DNA of 64,000 nucleotides from Laccaria trichodermophora (GCA_018417955.1 JACTVC010000053.1:1-64000), one strand, 5' to 3'; counted from the first letter of the stretch, positions 11,420 to 23,282 are shown. A program made the numbers and translations. The notes: a model not told the origin generated them from the sequence alone.

Positions 11420-11890
11420 AGAGCGTATTCCGACGCCTGGGCCGTCGAGAGCACAGGCAGTTGGATTTCGCACCGAAAGGGTGTATCATTTGAAAATTAC
11501 GACCCAAGTTGACCAAAGTTACATTTACTTACAAGTACCAGTGAAGTTGAGTGAACTTGTCGCATGGTAAGTACCGTACGTACTAATAGACGAGGCTGAT
11601 GGGCTATGTCAGCTTGATACGAACATCAGGTTAACTGCTTTCCAAATGATCGCCGGACAAGTTCTTGAGACGCTAGCCAAGAGTCACGCTGAAGAGCGGG
11701 CCCGAAGAACCTAATCTTTGTCTGCAGATTTACTGACAGCTTGGGAACTTGGGAATCGGAGCGCTCATCCACTGGAACGTTGCTGTGCACGATCATGGTT
11801 AATATGTGTGAGCATACCTTTATTGACCCAAGACCCAAGTTGGATCAAGACGCATAGATTTGAACGCATGAAGAACCCCCCAACTCTCTG
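11420..11890. repeat. Orphan copy of the gene B upstream region
   Basis: This stretch matches 13815-14300, the region just upstream of membrane-protein gene B, over several hundred bases with small differences. It includes the shared block GGAACGTTGCTGTGCACGAT and the shared end AACGCATGAAGA. Here it is not followed by the gene but by an inverted F-box fragment. It marks the duplication of the F-box/membrane-protein cassette. Confidence 0.75.
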
Positions 11891-11944
11891 TTGAATAACC
11901 GAGGTGGACCGGCAACTCCGGTACGCCAATGCCGTGCAGCTCGA

Positions 11945-13366
11945 TGGTCAGTGACGTGAGCAGGGATAAGCGGAGGAGGACGGAGTGGAAGAGAGCGTAG
12001 AGGTTTCGTGTGGGTGATACGGTTGAGAAGTTTATGTCGAGTGCGCGGACGAGGGGTGGTAAGGAGGCGTTGCGGAGGAGGGTACGGAAGAGGGTGATGG
12101 TGTTTGTTGGGGAGTGGAGGACGATGGTGTGATAGAGCCTTCGGAGGGTGATGGAGTAGAAGAAGCTGTTGACTGTTAGTAGTGGTTGAAGGTGGCTTGG
12201 GCTTATGTCTTGCAGGATCATGTCGATAATTTCGACGGCGAGGTTGGATCGTAGGTGCGTCGTGCTGGCCATTGAAGACAACTGGGAGTCGGAGTCGTTT
12301 CTGTTTTCTATATGTTGTCGGTCCGGACTTGCCGCTTCTGCCAATCGTCCTTCGCCTCCTTCACCTTCGATAACAGTTACGCTGGATGTACTGACAACTG
12401 TACTCACCAAACTCCACCTTTCTGACACCATTTCCGCCCCAAAACTCTTTGACGCCATCCTCCAGGAGAACGAAAACGCAGAACCTTCAAACAACGGTCT
12501 CTCAACAAGCTCTGCGCACAGACGGGCAATTCTACAGCGTGCGCCTCCGTTCCTTCTTCCTCTATTACACACGGATCTTACGCTGCGCGGGTACCAGAAC
12601 GATCATACCTCTATGCTCTCCTTCCTCGACCCACCTATATCCCACACCCTCCCCTCCTGTTTCCTCAGCCCAGCAAAACTTCACACTCCACCCCCGCTCC
12701 CTCCCACACCTAACAACCTTCAACGCAGTGCACGCCGGCGTACCCATCATCCACACCATCATGTCCGGCTGACCCGTACGCGTCGTATCCATCCCCCTCT
12801 TCCCCAATTGCGTCGAAGAGAGCTTTAGTGCTTTACAAGCGGGAAGTGGGGATTTGAAGAGGCTGAGCGTTATTAGTTTTGATCCGCAGGCGCCAGGGTT
12901 TTTGTTTGAGGAGGTTGCGAAGAGGTTTAGGAAGCTTGAGGCGTTGCATTTGGTTGTGCTTATGGCGGATTTTACGAATGTGTGTTTCTTCTTTTCTATC
13001 TTTTTTTTTCTTTCGACCATTGACGAATTTTGGATGGTGTGCTATAGGAACATTTAGCGGCGTCAGGACGTTACCTTAAATCATTTGATTCTCTGAAAGT
13101 ACTTTCCTTCCTCCCTCCCCCTCACCCTCCCAACTCACCCCAAACTGCCCAATCCGTCCATGAAACCATAACCTCCCCTTGGGTAATATAATCGTCTGCA
13201 ATGACGGACATAGCTTATGCCATTCGGTGGCGAGGGAACATTCTTCGGTGCGCGTGTTTGCGTCTTTGGTGGAGGCGACGCATGTTATATACTGTGAGGG
13301 TGAGTGTGATTGGTCTTGTTTAGATGATGAGGATGAGGGGGAGGGGGAGGGGGAGGGGGAGTGAGG
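11945..13366. pseudogene. Scrambled second copy of the F-box gene
   Basis: The copy is in pieces relative to 7278-8506. Its 5' half plus leader (about 11945-12572) is inverted, with the F-box ATG at 12272 on the minus strand. Its 3' half (12573-13146) is in the original orientation. A 156-bp block (13147-13302) covering most of exon 3 is inverted again, and 13303-13366 returns to the original orientation. About 125 bp present in the intact copy (7613-7737) are missing at the junction. The 3' half also carries TGA at 12770-12772 where the intact copy has CGA (7929-7931). No product is expected. Confidence 0.8.
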
Positions 13367-13814
13367 AGGCGATTAGGAGGGCAGAGGGGAATTAGATGAA
13401 CGGACAGACGGATGGATGGATTGTTGAGTCTCCTAACGATTTTCCCCTCTCCTCGTGCCTTTTTCATAACTACTTACTATAGTCTTTTCGACTCTCGGAT
13501 TATTATTATTATCTAGATATGGCAATGGAATTCATAACGAGTTCACCTTATACACTGGCGTTTCCCCACTTGAAGATCTTAAACCGACATAGATCTAGTG
13601 TCAGTGGCCACGCGCTATGTAGCGCATTTCTGTACCCCCCTCCATTAAAGCGTCTTGAAGATTGATCACGACTGTTCTCGAAAAGACCTATGGTTGCATA
13701 AGCGCTTATCGACGAGTCAAAAACGCTTTTCCTCTCAATGTTCCAGCTCGAAAAAATTGTCGCGCTTAGCAAGGGAGAAATTTGTGGCTTGAGGTTAAAC
13801 TAACCCCAAGCCTG

Positions 13815-14309
13815 AGTATTCCGACGCCTGGGCTGTCGGAGAACAGTGAACACAAGCGGTTTGCAAGCGGTTGGATCTCGCATTGGAAAGGAAGGGTCTA
13901 TCATCTAAAAATTACAACCTTGAACTTGAAGTTGAGTGAAGTCGCACAGTAACATTACATTTTTGAAAAATCATTCGCGTCGTCTTCTGTTTCAACTTAA
14001 ACTATCCTAATAGACGCCCTCATGGGCTATGTCGGCTTGATACAGAGCACACTACTAGGTTTACCGCCTACCAGATGATCGGACAAGTCCTCGAGACGCT
14101 AGCCAAGAGCCAGGATTGTAGAGCGGTTCCGAAGAACCTAATTTTGTCTGCAGGCTTACTGACAGCTTGGGAACTTGAGGAACCGGAGCGCTCATTCACT
14201 GGAACGTTGCTGTGCACGATTATGGTTAATATCTGTGGGCATACCTTTATCTACCCAAGATAAAGACGTATAGCTTTGAACGCATGAAGAGCTCCCAAAC
14301 TCTCTACAC
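13815..14309 (+). promoter_or_regulatory. Upstream region of gene B (duplicated)
   Basis: Non-coding region ending at the gene B start and matching 11420-11890. Conservation between the two copies reflects duplication and does not by itself prove regulatory sites. Confidence 0.5.
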
Positions 14310-15403
14310 ATGAGTGACTCACACGGAACCACACCCATCGTAGGCAGCTCTTCCGCTGTAGGCAGCCTTCCCATCCTGGGCCCCAGCCCTATCACTCTAG
14401 GCAGCCCTTCTATCCTAAGCCCCCAGAGCCCCCCCATCCTAGGCCCCAGCCCTTCGATCCTATGCGGCCCTTCCACCGTAGGCAGCCCCACCATCGTAGG
14501 CAGCCCTTCCATCATCGAGGTCGATCGTCACCCGGGGCTCTTGGACAGAATGTCAAACATTGGTCCGAGCAATACACCCAACGACGAGAAATGTAGTACC
14601 ACCAACGACGAGAAGTACCCAAAAAATAATCGGAAGGAAAAGCACAGTTCAGCGGTGATTTGGGTATTTTCATGGAGCGAAATTGTCGATTACGTTCTCC
14701 AAATCGCCGGAATCACTGCGGGAATCGTGTTTGGGGTGTGGGTGATCAAGACATACAGTGCGACGGAGACGTCGCTTGGGATAGCCGCCAGTGCGAATAA
14801 CCTCTCAACGAACGCACTGGCGCAAAGCAAATTAGCCAATCAACTCGCTTTGTTGAGTTTTTGTACCCCTCACCTCGAGGCAATCCCACCTTCTGAATTT
14901 GTATGTCCACCAGATCCTTCTCTGAATCAAACCTGTTGCTTATCGCCGTTGAAACTCAGACCATTCCTTGTGCCACAGTTTCCAAATCTGTTTTTAACAC
15001 TGTATTGTATGGACACACCGGCGGGCCTCAGGGTGTCATGCCCCCGGCGATAGGCTCCCAGCTAAACCCAAACACCACCAACCCGTTGGGTGGTGGTGGT
15101 GCAGCAGAGTCCGGGCCGTATGTCGCGCCGCATTCGAGTGTAGCGGTAGACCCACAGCCAACGCCGTCGAACAGTTCACAGCACGGAAACCAGACTTCGG
15201 CCGATTCATCGTCATCATCGTCAAACAGTCAAGCGCTCGGACCGAAAACGACTTCACCCCATCAGAAAACCACGGTGCGCTTCGCGGTGTTAGTTGGGAT
15301 TATTGCCGCTGTTGTTGCGTTCTTGGTGATTGTAGGCGCTCTCCTCGCTGGTAGAAAAAGGCTGAAGATTCGGGTTAGAATTACTACTGAATATGAATGT
15401 TGA
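14310..15403 (+). CDS. Two-pass membrane protein (paralogue B)
   Basis: Exons 14310-14900 and 14960-15403. The N-terminus is a low-complexity array of GSPSIL/GPSPI-like repeats (residues ~10-70). The conserved core follows: WVFSWSEIVDYVLQIAG, then AGIVFGVWVIKTYSATETS as first hydrophobic segment, a short helical part (SLGIAASANNLSTNALAQ) with only about one repeat unit, then FC. Splicing joins EF to TIPC and creates a C-x15-C pair, as in A and C. A Gly/Ser/Asn-rich stalk leads to FAVLVGIIAAVVAFLVIVGA and a basic tail GRKRLKIRVRI. This member has the intact tail that A has lost. The intron is at the same place as in A and C, which supports common descent. The family is unrecognised and its function unknown. 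Confidence 0.7.
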
Positions 15404-16443
15404 GCAACAGACGACGGACATTGATCTTTTTTGGCCTTCGGTTGACATGCTCGATCCCAACGGCACTGCAGTCATCCTGATTTCAAAAGAGGCCGAAACC
15501 ACGAGCTAAACACAACGAGTTCAATGGCGATTGACAGAGATGACGGGGAAATTTTATGAGTCCGTTCTCACCAAAGTCACTGGTGGCGAACTTGCGTTAA
15601 CTCCATATCCTACCTGACCGTTGAGGTTGAAGAACCCTGGCCGGCCCCGGGCCACCAGACATCTGAAAAAGTTAGAATGCCAGTGTGTGTGGCCGGCCAA
15701 ACGAAGAAAGAAAGAATTGATACCTGAGATGATTGGGCAACGATCCAATCTTGAACATTGGGGGTGCCCGTTATATCTGGTAGTCCCCGATTATTGGCAG
15801 ATGGGACGAATGGAGAGATTCATGGGATTGGATGGTGTCGGAGATTCGAGTGAGATGCAGTGCGCATTGTATAGTCAAAGTTAGACGTCACGGGGCGATC
15901 ATGTAGACACCGCACAGCTTACACCAAACCACTCGGTCGCGGCCGTCTATGACAGAACATAGTAAGTTAGCAGTGTGCACATTGGATAGACAAGTCGGTG
16001 GCCGTTACAAGGAGCAACAAAGAACCACTCAGAGCATGCAACAAACATTGCCGGTCCGGTCCGGCATGATGCTAATTTCGACGTGGAGCTTGTTGATGAA
16101 GATGACTATGCCAAAACCCTGGCCGATTGGATCGACGGAACAAACCTTGTGCAGAATCCATCGGATGGTCGTGAAAGGACGGAGCCCGTAGGCTTCCACC
16201 CACTTTTGCGATCTTTCTCAGGTTGATTTCAAACGCAGGTCAGTAGCAAAACAAAGATACATTTATTAACCATCATTGAGCACAATCGAAGAATTCTTTA
16301 CACGAAAACACAGCGTCTAGAAATCAACTAGAAATAATGAATTTCAATATCATCCGAGTCAGAGACAAAGCAAAAAAAATGAATGAACCTTGTATGTCAG
16401 CTGAGTCCTGCTGCAACTCCGCTTCATTAGTATTTCTGATAAC
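15404..16443. other. Intergenic stretch, nothing recognised
   Basis: Short open frames only, none with recognisable motifs or splice structure. The 3' end of a minus-strand VPS62-like gene follows. Confidence 0.45.
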
Positions 16444-17096
16444 TTACTCCTCCTCGTCGGCGTGACGAGAGTGGAGGCCATACAAGTCTTGAGGCGGGCT
16501 ATCGTACCCTCTGACGGGTACAAATGCACCAGTGGGCACCACACCAAAAGTCGAAATGCTCCAAATAGCTCCATCCTGGTCAGCACCCGAACCCTTATCA
16601 GTCCAGATCTGGCTTCCAGGACCTGTGTTGCGCAACGCGAGCCTATGGATGGCCTTGATACCCTTTGCCTCCTCTAAGGAAGGTTTGTTGTGGCTGCGCG
16701 TGAAGAAACCGCCCACGACGATGTAGTCGGGCGTTGGGCCGACGCCGCGCCAGAGCGCAAAATCGGTCGAATTGCCGGAGCCGGCGTCGTTCCAAACAAC
16801 TTGAATCTAGTCAGCGACATCGACGAGAACGCCCGGTTCAAGCTCCCTGACGATGACCCCAGTGCCGGGAATGTTGCTGCTGTTGGTCGCAGCTGGACCG
16901 AGGTAGAACCGATCCTCGGGGACTGATTTTTTTGTAGTCGTCGCGTCAGCGAATAAAAACAAACGTAGGAAATGGAAAAAAGAACATACGATCAGGCCTC
17001 CAGGTCGCCAAGTTGGCATCGGCATCGGAGCCAACATCGTTGTTGATGAGTTGTTTGAAACTAACGTTTCTGTGTTCGACTTTAGCGTTGGCCATA
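16444..17096 (-). pseudogene. VPS62-like (DUF946) protein gene with one in-frame amber codon
   Basis: Read on the minus strand from the ATG at 17096: KQLINNDVGSDADANLATWR, RPGGLIVF, an intron (about 16923-16985), PEDRFYLGPAATNSSN, then VIVRELEPGVLVDVAD, TAG (16807-16809), IQVVWNDAGSGNSTDFALWR, YIVVGGFFTRSHNKPSLEEA, SQIWTDKGSGADQDGAIWSI, and a poly-Glu end. The repeated WNDAGSG/WTDKGSG plus LATWRPG/FALWRG motifs are the mark of the Vps62 family (vacuolar protein sorting associated in yeast; biochemical role unclear). Everything else is in frame, so the single TAG is the only clear lesion; it may be a true recent mutation, a heterozygous allele or a sequence error. Confidence 0.7.
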
Positions 17097-18157
17097 ATAA
17101 GCAGAGGATGTCAAAATTAAGTGCGAGAGATCCGAGAAATGAGCTTAAGAGGCGATGTAGGAAACGGCGCTTCAGAGGCAGAGCAAAGTACCCCGTTTTA
17201 TAGGCTTGTAGAGACAAGAGTTGGTGGAGGAAGTTTTGCGAAAATTCCCCATCAAACAATAACAAATGCCACGAGCTTCCGTCTGCCTTCAATCAGAGAG
17301 ATTCCAAATAGAGATGAATTTCCGAACGATAGGTTGTATGACTATTCGGCTCGGCAGTCAAGTAACACCTTCAACCAAAAAAATGAAAGTCGCGGAGAAA
17401 GTCGCAGTTACGTCTTTTCCTATTTTGTCGCAGTTTTGACAAGGGAAATGGCACCCTGCCAGTGATCAAATCGCTAAAAAAATCACTTGACTGGATAAAG
17501 TTCAAGTAGTGATATTTCCGCAGACTGCTCGGGTTGAGAACCCCATGAAAGATGGAAGATGCACGTTGATAATATTATCAGCGGGCTTGAGGAGAGGGAA
17601 AGGAAGACAGAGGTGTGGTTCGGGTGACGGATCAGTGATCACAATAAAAAGCGATATTCGGTGTCAGTCGTTGCGCCGTGCATTGGCGGCAGCTCGCGAT
17701 GTTCTTGCGGTGAAAGCTATGGTGCAGTCAAATGACCACACTAGAAATCATTGCATTGGAACGTGGTTGAGCTATATCCAGTGATCGACCACGTACAGTG
17801 AGAACCTCCTTATCTGTCAGGAACGGCCAAAAGTTGAGTGGTGGCGGCGGAGTGATGTGTTGTGATGTCACTGCCAAGCATCACCGGGGTGAGAGTTGTG
17901 AGTGAAGGTTCAAATAATTGTCAGAGTCTCTACAGACTGCTGTAACGCCTGTCAAAGGAACGTGGGGGAAAGGATAAGCAAAGTCCAGATTTGAAGTCAA
18001 CGTCCGGACTGGAGCGGTGAAATATGTCATGTATCTGACGATTTGGGAAATGACGTCTTCTTCGATACAACGCCAAAATGACTTGTGGAGGGGGGGGAGA
18101 GGACTTCAGCCGGCTTAACGAGGATGTTGAGTCGTGAGCAGGTCCTGACTAGTGACT
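17097..18157. other. Intergenic stretch up to the KDZ element
   Basis: No supported gene. An open frame at 17509-17784 has no recognisable motif. Confidence 0.45.
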
Positions 18158-18452
18158 CTTAGAGAGAGGACATCTGAGATTTGGAAATTCCGGCAGTCCG
18201 GCGGATCGGCGGATCCGGCACACAAACAAATGAAGGCCATTGCCAAATAGTCGGCTACATGCGGTCACTTATCAATCAGCGCTCCTTGAGGGCTCCAAGT
18301 CCTCCCTTCCGATCTTCGGCTGTTTTCAATGTAAGTATGTAGTCTGTAGTGAATGGCACAAAGAGCTTTGGTTGATAAGGAATCCGGACCTTCCAATCGA
18401 GCTGCAAGAATAGTATAAAACCTGCTCGTTATCATGTGCAAGGAGATTACTA

Positions 18453-20609
18453 GTGCACTTCCCCATGAGTGAAATACTCCCAATTGTACAGCTCCTACAC
18501 CACTATGCAAACTTACAACCTCCCATTACCATAACCTTTGAGCAGCTCATCAAATTCACTGCCTATGCCTCTCGTCTCAAGGATGATCTATTGCTTGTCC
18601 AGCCATCCTCTTATTCTCTCTCACGGGGGCCACCAATCTTATCTCCTGCAATACAGTTATTCCTATCGGAAGCTTGCTCGATACCCCTTGATGCCATCCC
18701 CCAAATCTGGGTAGCACTTGCCAATATTTCATGGACCACAAAGCTTGAGTTGGCGTCAACTGATGGAAATTTTGAGGCGGCGTATAGAACCTTTGGACAT
18801 ACCTGAGGAATTTGTATGTATCTTAAATTAGCTCTAATGCGTGGTTCTCACCAAAGTCTAAATTATCTTGCTCTGCAGCTTTTCGGACAATAGCGCCACC
18901 CTCGCATTACTGCCTGAATAAGAGTTGTCGACGCAACCAACAAATGATGATGAAAAAATGTGAAGTCCGGAAAGCAGTCCTTTTCACAGCTGGGCATGGT
19001 GCGATACCTGTCCATTCACTTCATCTATATTGTGAATGTGAGTATGCATTTATCAAACATCATGAAATTTTCTCTCTAATTATTACTTTTTGCAGACTGC
19101 AAAGTCAACTACCACCATAACTTTCGTGTCGTTGAAGGACAGTGATTTTATTATGACACACTTCCTGATATCATTCAGGTCGGTGAACATCAATTTGCAG
19201 AAAGAAAATTGATCAATCTGTGGATATCAATGATGTTAATGGCCTGGACTTCGGCTACAAACTGTGCACGCATTTTTAATGCATCAATGACAGAAGATGT
19301 CTTCCCTGACTGGCAGTTCAGTCTCTCCGTGACCTCAGATCAAGTTTATGATGGCTTTACAATTCTATCCCTTCTTGAAGACTGTATTTCTCAGCAGAAA
19401 ACTCTTGTCGTACCGCATGGGGGTGCATCACGAGATCGTTTCACCGAAGCAATCTGCATTCAAAACAACCGACTCCGACTTTGCAGCCAACCAGAGTTAT
19501 ACCATTACTGTAAAAAGTGCACACATATATTTGAAAGTAAGTTGTGCAGTCCTTTATATAAACTTACCGCTCAGGTTTTTCAACAGATCCCCATCGAAAG
19601 ACATCTGTTATTGTCATTGATGGTGTGACTGTCTCCCATCCGTGTTGCGGTGTTCCAAACTGCAAGACTCCTTTAGCTAATAACCATCACCGATTCTGTC
19701 CGGGGCACTCTCGCATGAACAGTATCTGTTCAATTGTTGGTTGCTCAAACCCAGCTGTTCCAGGGAGAAAGTCTTGTGGTCATGTAGATCATCAACGCAT
19801 CGAGGATGTGCACAATGAGCGTGGCCAATCTCGATTTCAATTGAAGGAGCGATATGAACGTTCACAGCTCGCACATCCAAATGATGCCATTGGGGAACAG
19901 GTAACTAGTATATCCGAAATTATTGATGATGACGAAGAGGAAGAATTTGAGCCAGGAAGGGAAGGACCTGTTCCTGTAACACCAAACTCGGCTGCTTCGA
20001 AACCCCGCATTCGCGCTCAGTTTGGTCGACGCCGAACGCATAACGAGCAACTATTTGTTGCGCCATGTGGGATTATTGTTGCTCGAGAAACCTTTTATCA
20101 CGCTGAAGCCCTCTATAGTGTTATCGTGCGTATTTATCAGATTTTTTCATTCAAGTTTTTATTTGGTTTACGATACTCTCTAGGAAATGATAAAACGAAC
20201 CTACCGGCTGCCGGGAACCATGCCAGAACACATATTCTTCGACAACAACTGTTCTATTAAAAAAATTGTCAAGAATGACCCCATTTTTCAGAAGGTTGGA
20301 CTCACAGTGGATGTCTTCCACTTCAATTGCAAGCATAGCATCGAGGATCTGTTCTGTCAAAGGAACTGCAATCCTTCTGCATATCCAGAACTGCTCAGAG
20401 AGAATGGGAAAGCATGGTACTTTAATTCCTCCATTGCAGAACAGACGAACGCATGGTTGGGAGGATATCAGTCAATTTGTCGCGAGATGACAGCGCACCG
20501 TTTTAATTTTTTTTTGGATGAAATGATCCGTCGCAGGAATATAGTCACGAAGAACAAGCTTGAGAGGGAGGGGAGCCAGCCCAAGACATGGATTATTCCG
20601 ACCGTCTAG
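18453..20609 (+). pseudogene. KDZ transposase with CxC5 and CxC6 cysteine clusters, two nonsense codons
   Basis: Several exons read in order: ITFEQLIKFTAYASRLKDDL and DAIPQIWVALANISWTTKLE (CxC5 part, exon 1); PPSHYCLNKSCRRN, VHSLHLYCE, DCKVNYHHNF; FPDWQFSLSVTSDQVYDGF; YHYCKKCTHIFE; then CCGVPNCKTPLANNHHRFC and CSIVGCSNPAVPGRKSCGHV (CxC6 zinc cluster); FGRRRTHNEQLFVAPCGIIV; and EHIFFDNNC, DVFHFNCKH, SSIAEQTNAWLGGY, where the Asp and Glu are likely catalytic acids of the RNase H-like domain. Introns have good ends, for example the one before EMIKRTYRLPG. TGA codons at 18804-18806 and 19143-19145 interrupt the frame where homologues are expected to have a sense codon such as Arg, so this copy is probably inactive as read. 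Confidence 0.82.
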
Positions 20610-20662
20610 TCCTACATACATTTCTTATTGAGTGCTACATATTATTGGCTACATATTTGCTA

Positions 20663-22346
20663 TCAATCGCTAAGCTCAACTACATCTAATGACGACGAGG
20701 CCTGCACCCTCATATGTTCCTTAACCTCTGCAGCAAACTTGTACCAGTACCCTGCTTCCTTTCTGCTAGCACACAGGTAGTGGTGCTTAAGGTGTTGTGG
20801 TGCTTGTCTCCAGATGGCTTTATTGTCGGAGAAGGTAGATGAGTGGAAGGCGAGGCTGGGGAAATGTTCACGAAAGATAATGGCGGCAGTACGAGCACGA
20901 CGCCCACGGACAGAAGTCTTGGCATCACGAAAGCAGCGCGCAACGTCACAGACAAAATAGTCCCTCGGCCACTTCTTCTCTTCGCCGTCACTCAACTCAA
21001 TGGGATCATCTACCAAGCCAGCAGCTGATGTCGGTGATGTTTGTGAGGGAAGGAATGACGACGAGGCACTAGGCAGGGATGGTGACAGTGGAGAGATAGA
21101 TTCAGGCAACGTTGAGCATGAATGCTCACGTTTGACAGCGTGTGGGAGAACGTTGGGTGGGGATGCCGCCTTGCGCTTCTGAGATGACGACGAGCCATCG
21201 GCAGGGATAAGAGACCTCCATGCATTACAAACATAAGCACGTTCTTGAGGAAGGTTGTTGCGGAGGTGGGGGTGGGAGACTTGATTGAAGAGTTCGTCAA
21301 ATCGTTCACATTTGCGCACCGAACGGCCCCTGAGAAAGACGTGCTGACCCTCGTGAACCTCAATGATATGATCCACACTGACCGTCAACCAATATCCCTC
21401 CGACTCATCATACATCTGCAAAGTCCCAGACTCCACTGATGCTTGAAGCCCAACAAGAGAGAGAGCGGCCGACGACAGCTTCAAGAAGGGCCATGTAAAC
21501 CCTTTTTGTAATTGACAGCTTTCGGGTTCAGCATTATCAGGCCTCCAAGCATGTACGGTAACCTTTTGTACAGCTTGCTTGGCGCTAGCGATGCGTTCAG
21601 CATCAAGTTTGCTCTTGGAGAGCTCGAGCGCTTGCTCGCGTGCCAACGACTCGACATAAATGGGAAGGAGGTGTGATGCAAAGCGTGGGTCGGGCCGTGC
21701 GTCGAGGGGTTGAGAGGAGATGTCGTTGGCAACAATTGCCGTGGATGGTGGCTGAGTTTGTGAGCCATATCTCTCAGCAACGGGCAACAGGGTTGTAGTA
21801 GAAGGGTTGGAGGGAAGAGGGAGAGAAGCCTGTCCAACTTTCCTGTGCGTCTTGGAGCTGCAACCACCTGCGTCGAGGCAGTGCTTGCGACAGAACCGGC
21901 GCGTACAGTCATCCGTGAGGCGTGTCTGCCTGCAACCTTGAATAGGGCACTTTGAGGGATTCGGACCACTGGAAGTGGTGGTAACAGGAGCAGGGGCAGA
22001 GGTGTAGGTGGCAGCAACAGGGATGGAAGGAAGTGTGGGGGTGGCAAGTGTAGGAGGCGATGCGCTAGGTGATTTGCTTGAACCTGGGGCCCAGCGAAAG
22101 AACTGGCAGGGTTCGCCTTGTTCATTCGCAAGGTGGCACTTTGGAATGGTATCAGCCAACGAAAATCATCAAGAGAAGGAGATAAGCACGTACCGTTGCT
22201 ATAAGGCGCCCCCTGTTCCCTTTCGCATTGCTCTGGCAGATCCTAAACTTGGCAAACCGACCGCAGTTCGTGCAGGTATATCCAGTGAGCCCATTTGTGG
22301 CCTTGGGAGAACTCGCACGGAGATCGGATTCTGAGATTTGCGACAT
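20663..22346 (-). CDS. GRF zinc-finger accessory protein of the KDZ element
   Basis: Two exons: 22194-22346 and 20663-22138. The junction completes YTCTNCGRFAKFRIC, GNRGR, then CHLANEQGEPCQFFRWAPG: the Cys, Gly-Arg, Cys and CxFFxW positions of a zf-GRF domain, a DNA- or nucleic-acid-binding zinc ribbon found in topoisomerases and nucleases. A second cysteine cluster, CPIQGCRQTRLTDDC plus RRFCRKHC and GGC, lies near residue 120. The rest is Ser/Pro-rich with a folded middle part (TVHAWRPDNAEPESCQLQKG) and two acidic ELSD motifs that recall SUMO-interaction motifs. It runs convergently to the transposase and ends 54 bp from it. No lesion was seen. A role in binding transposon ends is inference. 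Confidence 0.75.
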
Positions 22347-22877
22347 GAAAAAGACGTGAGGACACCTAGGGAAGACATTTCGAGGGGAAAGAAAGTGGCG
22401 GATAGATTGTGTGCATGTTGAATGAGTAGTGACGTTGATACTGTGGATGATAATCAGTTGAGAGGAAGGAACGGAGCAGGATAAGACTCACAATGAATGC
22501 AATATGGAAACTTACAGTAGAATGACGAGGAATTGGGAATAAGAGAGTGGGGGAGGAAAGAGGTGGCGCGATGAAGAAAGTGACGTCGACTCCAATTTAT
22601 GCTGTTGAAATGCTGGGGATGCAGAATAGGATGGAGTTCTCGAAGCATGCCTCTGAGACATTGGGGAAACGCATCTGGAAAGAAGGCGCGCTGAGAACAG
22701 AGTGGTCAACGACAGTGCTAACGGATAAATTGATAAAATTCAGCGTGCTGACAAATCCATCCGCCGGACGCCGGACGTGCGGAATTTCCAAATCTCAGAT
22801 TTTGTGCTTAGAGAGCAGGCAAAGAGCAGGTTGAGAGTAACACCGGTCACATGTCACATATCACGCTTATCACACAA

Positions 22878-22928
22878 ACTGCGCCTGGAGAACTCGCGAT
22901 AAACATCCATTGCTGGTATTGATGTCCT
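22878..22928 (-). repeat. Repeat B2 of the Ngaro-like element
   Basis: 51 bp matching 23283-23333 with one difference (GCGATAAAC versus GCGAGAAAC). Confidence 0.82.
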
Positions 22929-22986
22929 GTACATGACTGAGTACTATACTTGATGTACAAGGGAAACCAGGGATGCAGGAGGGCGG

Positions 22987-23198
22987 GTGAACGCAAACGA
23001 GAGCTATCCGATAGCAAGCTCGAGTGGGAGTGAAGAAAGAAGAGACAAATCCACCGTGGATAAGTCTTAAATATGCAGATCGCCTGCACAGGATCGCTAG
23101 TCTCCAAGACTAGGCATCTTGGGGAGAGGAGATGTGTTTTTGTCCCCAGGCACCCGTGTGCCCCGATTAGACTATAGTAAAAATATTTTTAAACTCGA
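22987..23198 (-). repeat. Repeat A2 of the Ngaro-like element
   Basis: 212 bp matching 25979-26190 with only a few substitutions (for example CTCCAAGAC versus CTCCGAGAC). Confidence 0.88.
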
Positions 23199-23282
23199 CT
23201 AATCGTGTAACGGTTAAGGGTCCAAAAATCTCAAGTAAGGTGAAAAGCTAAATAGGCATATGCAGAGTCCTCCAGGTGCAGT

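Larger units (their letters stand above)
18158..22815. mobile_element. KDZ-type DNA transposon with TIRs and target duplication
   Basis: The flanks carry the same CTTAGAGAG (18158-18166 and 22807-22815), so the insert is 18167-22806 (~4.64 kb). Its ends share a 21-bp inverted match: 18172-18192 and 22780-22800 (ATCTGAGATTTGGAAATTCC plus one base). GC-rich CGGCGGAT-like subterminal blocks follow on both sides. Inside are a plus-strand CxC5/CxC6/KDZ gene and a convergent minus-strand GRF zinc-finger gene. The KDZ (Kyakuja-Dileera-Zisupton) superfamily is known for such cysteine-cluster proteins in mushroom genomes and for 8-bp target duplications. Confidence 0.88.

Noticed and set aside
22847..23107. 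Minus-strand 86-residue frame
   Set aside because: It is a translation of repeats A2 and B2 of the Ngaro-like element.
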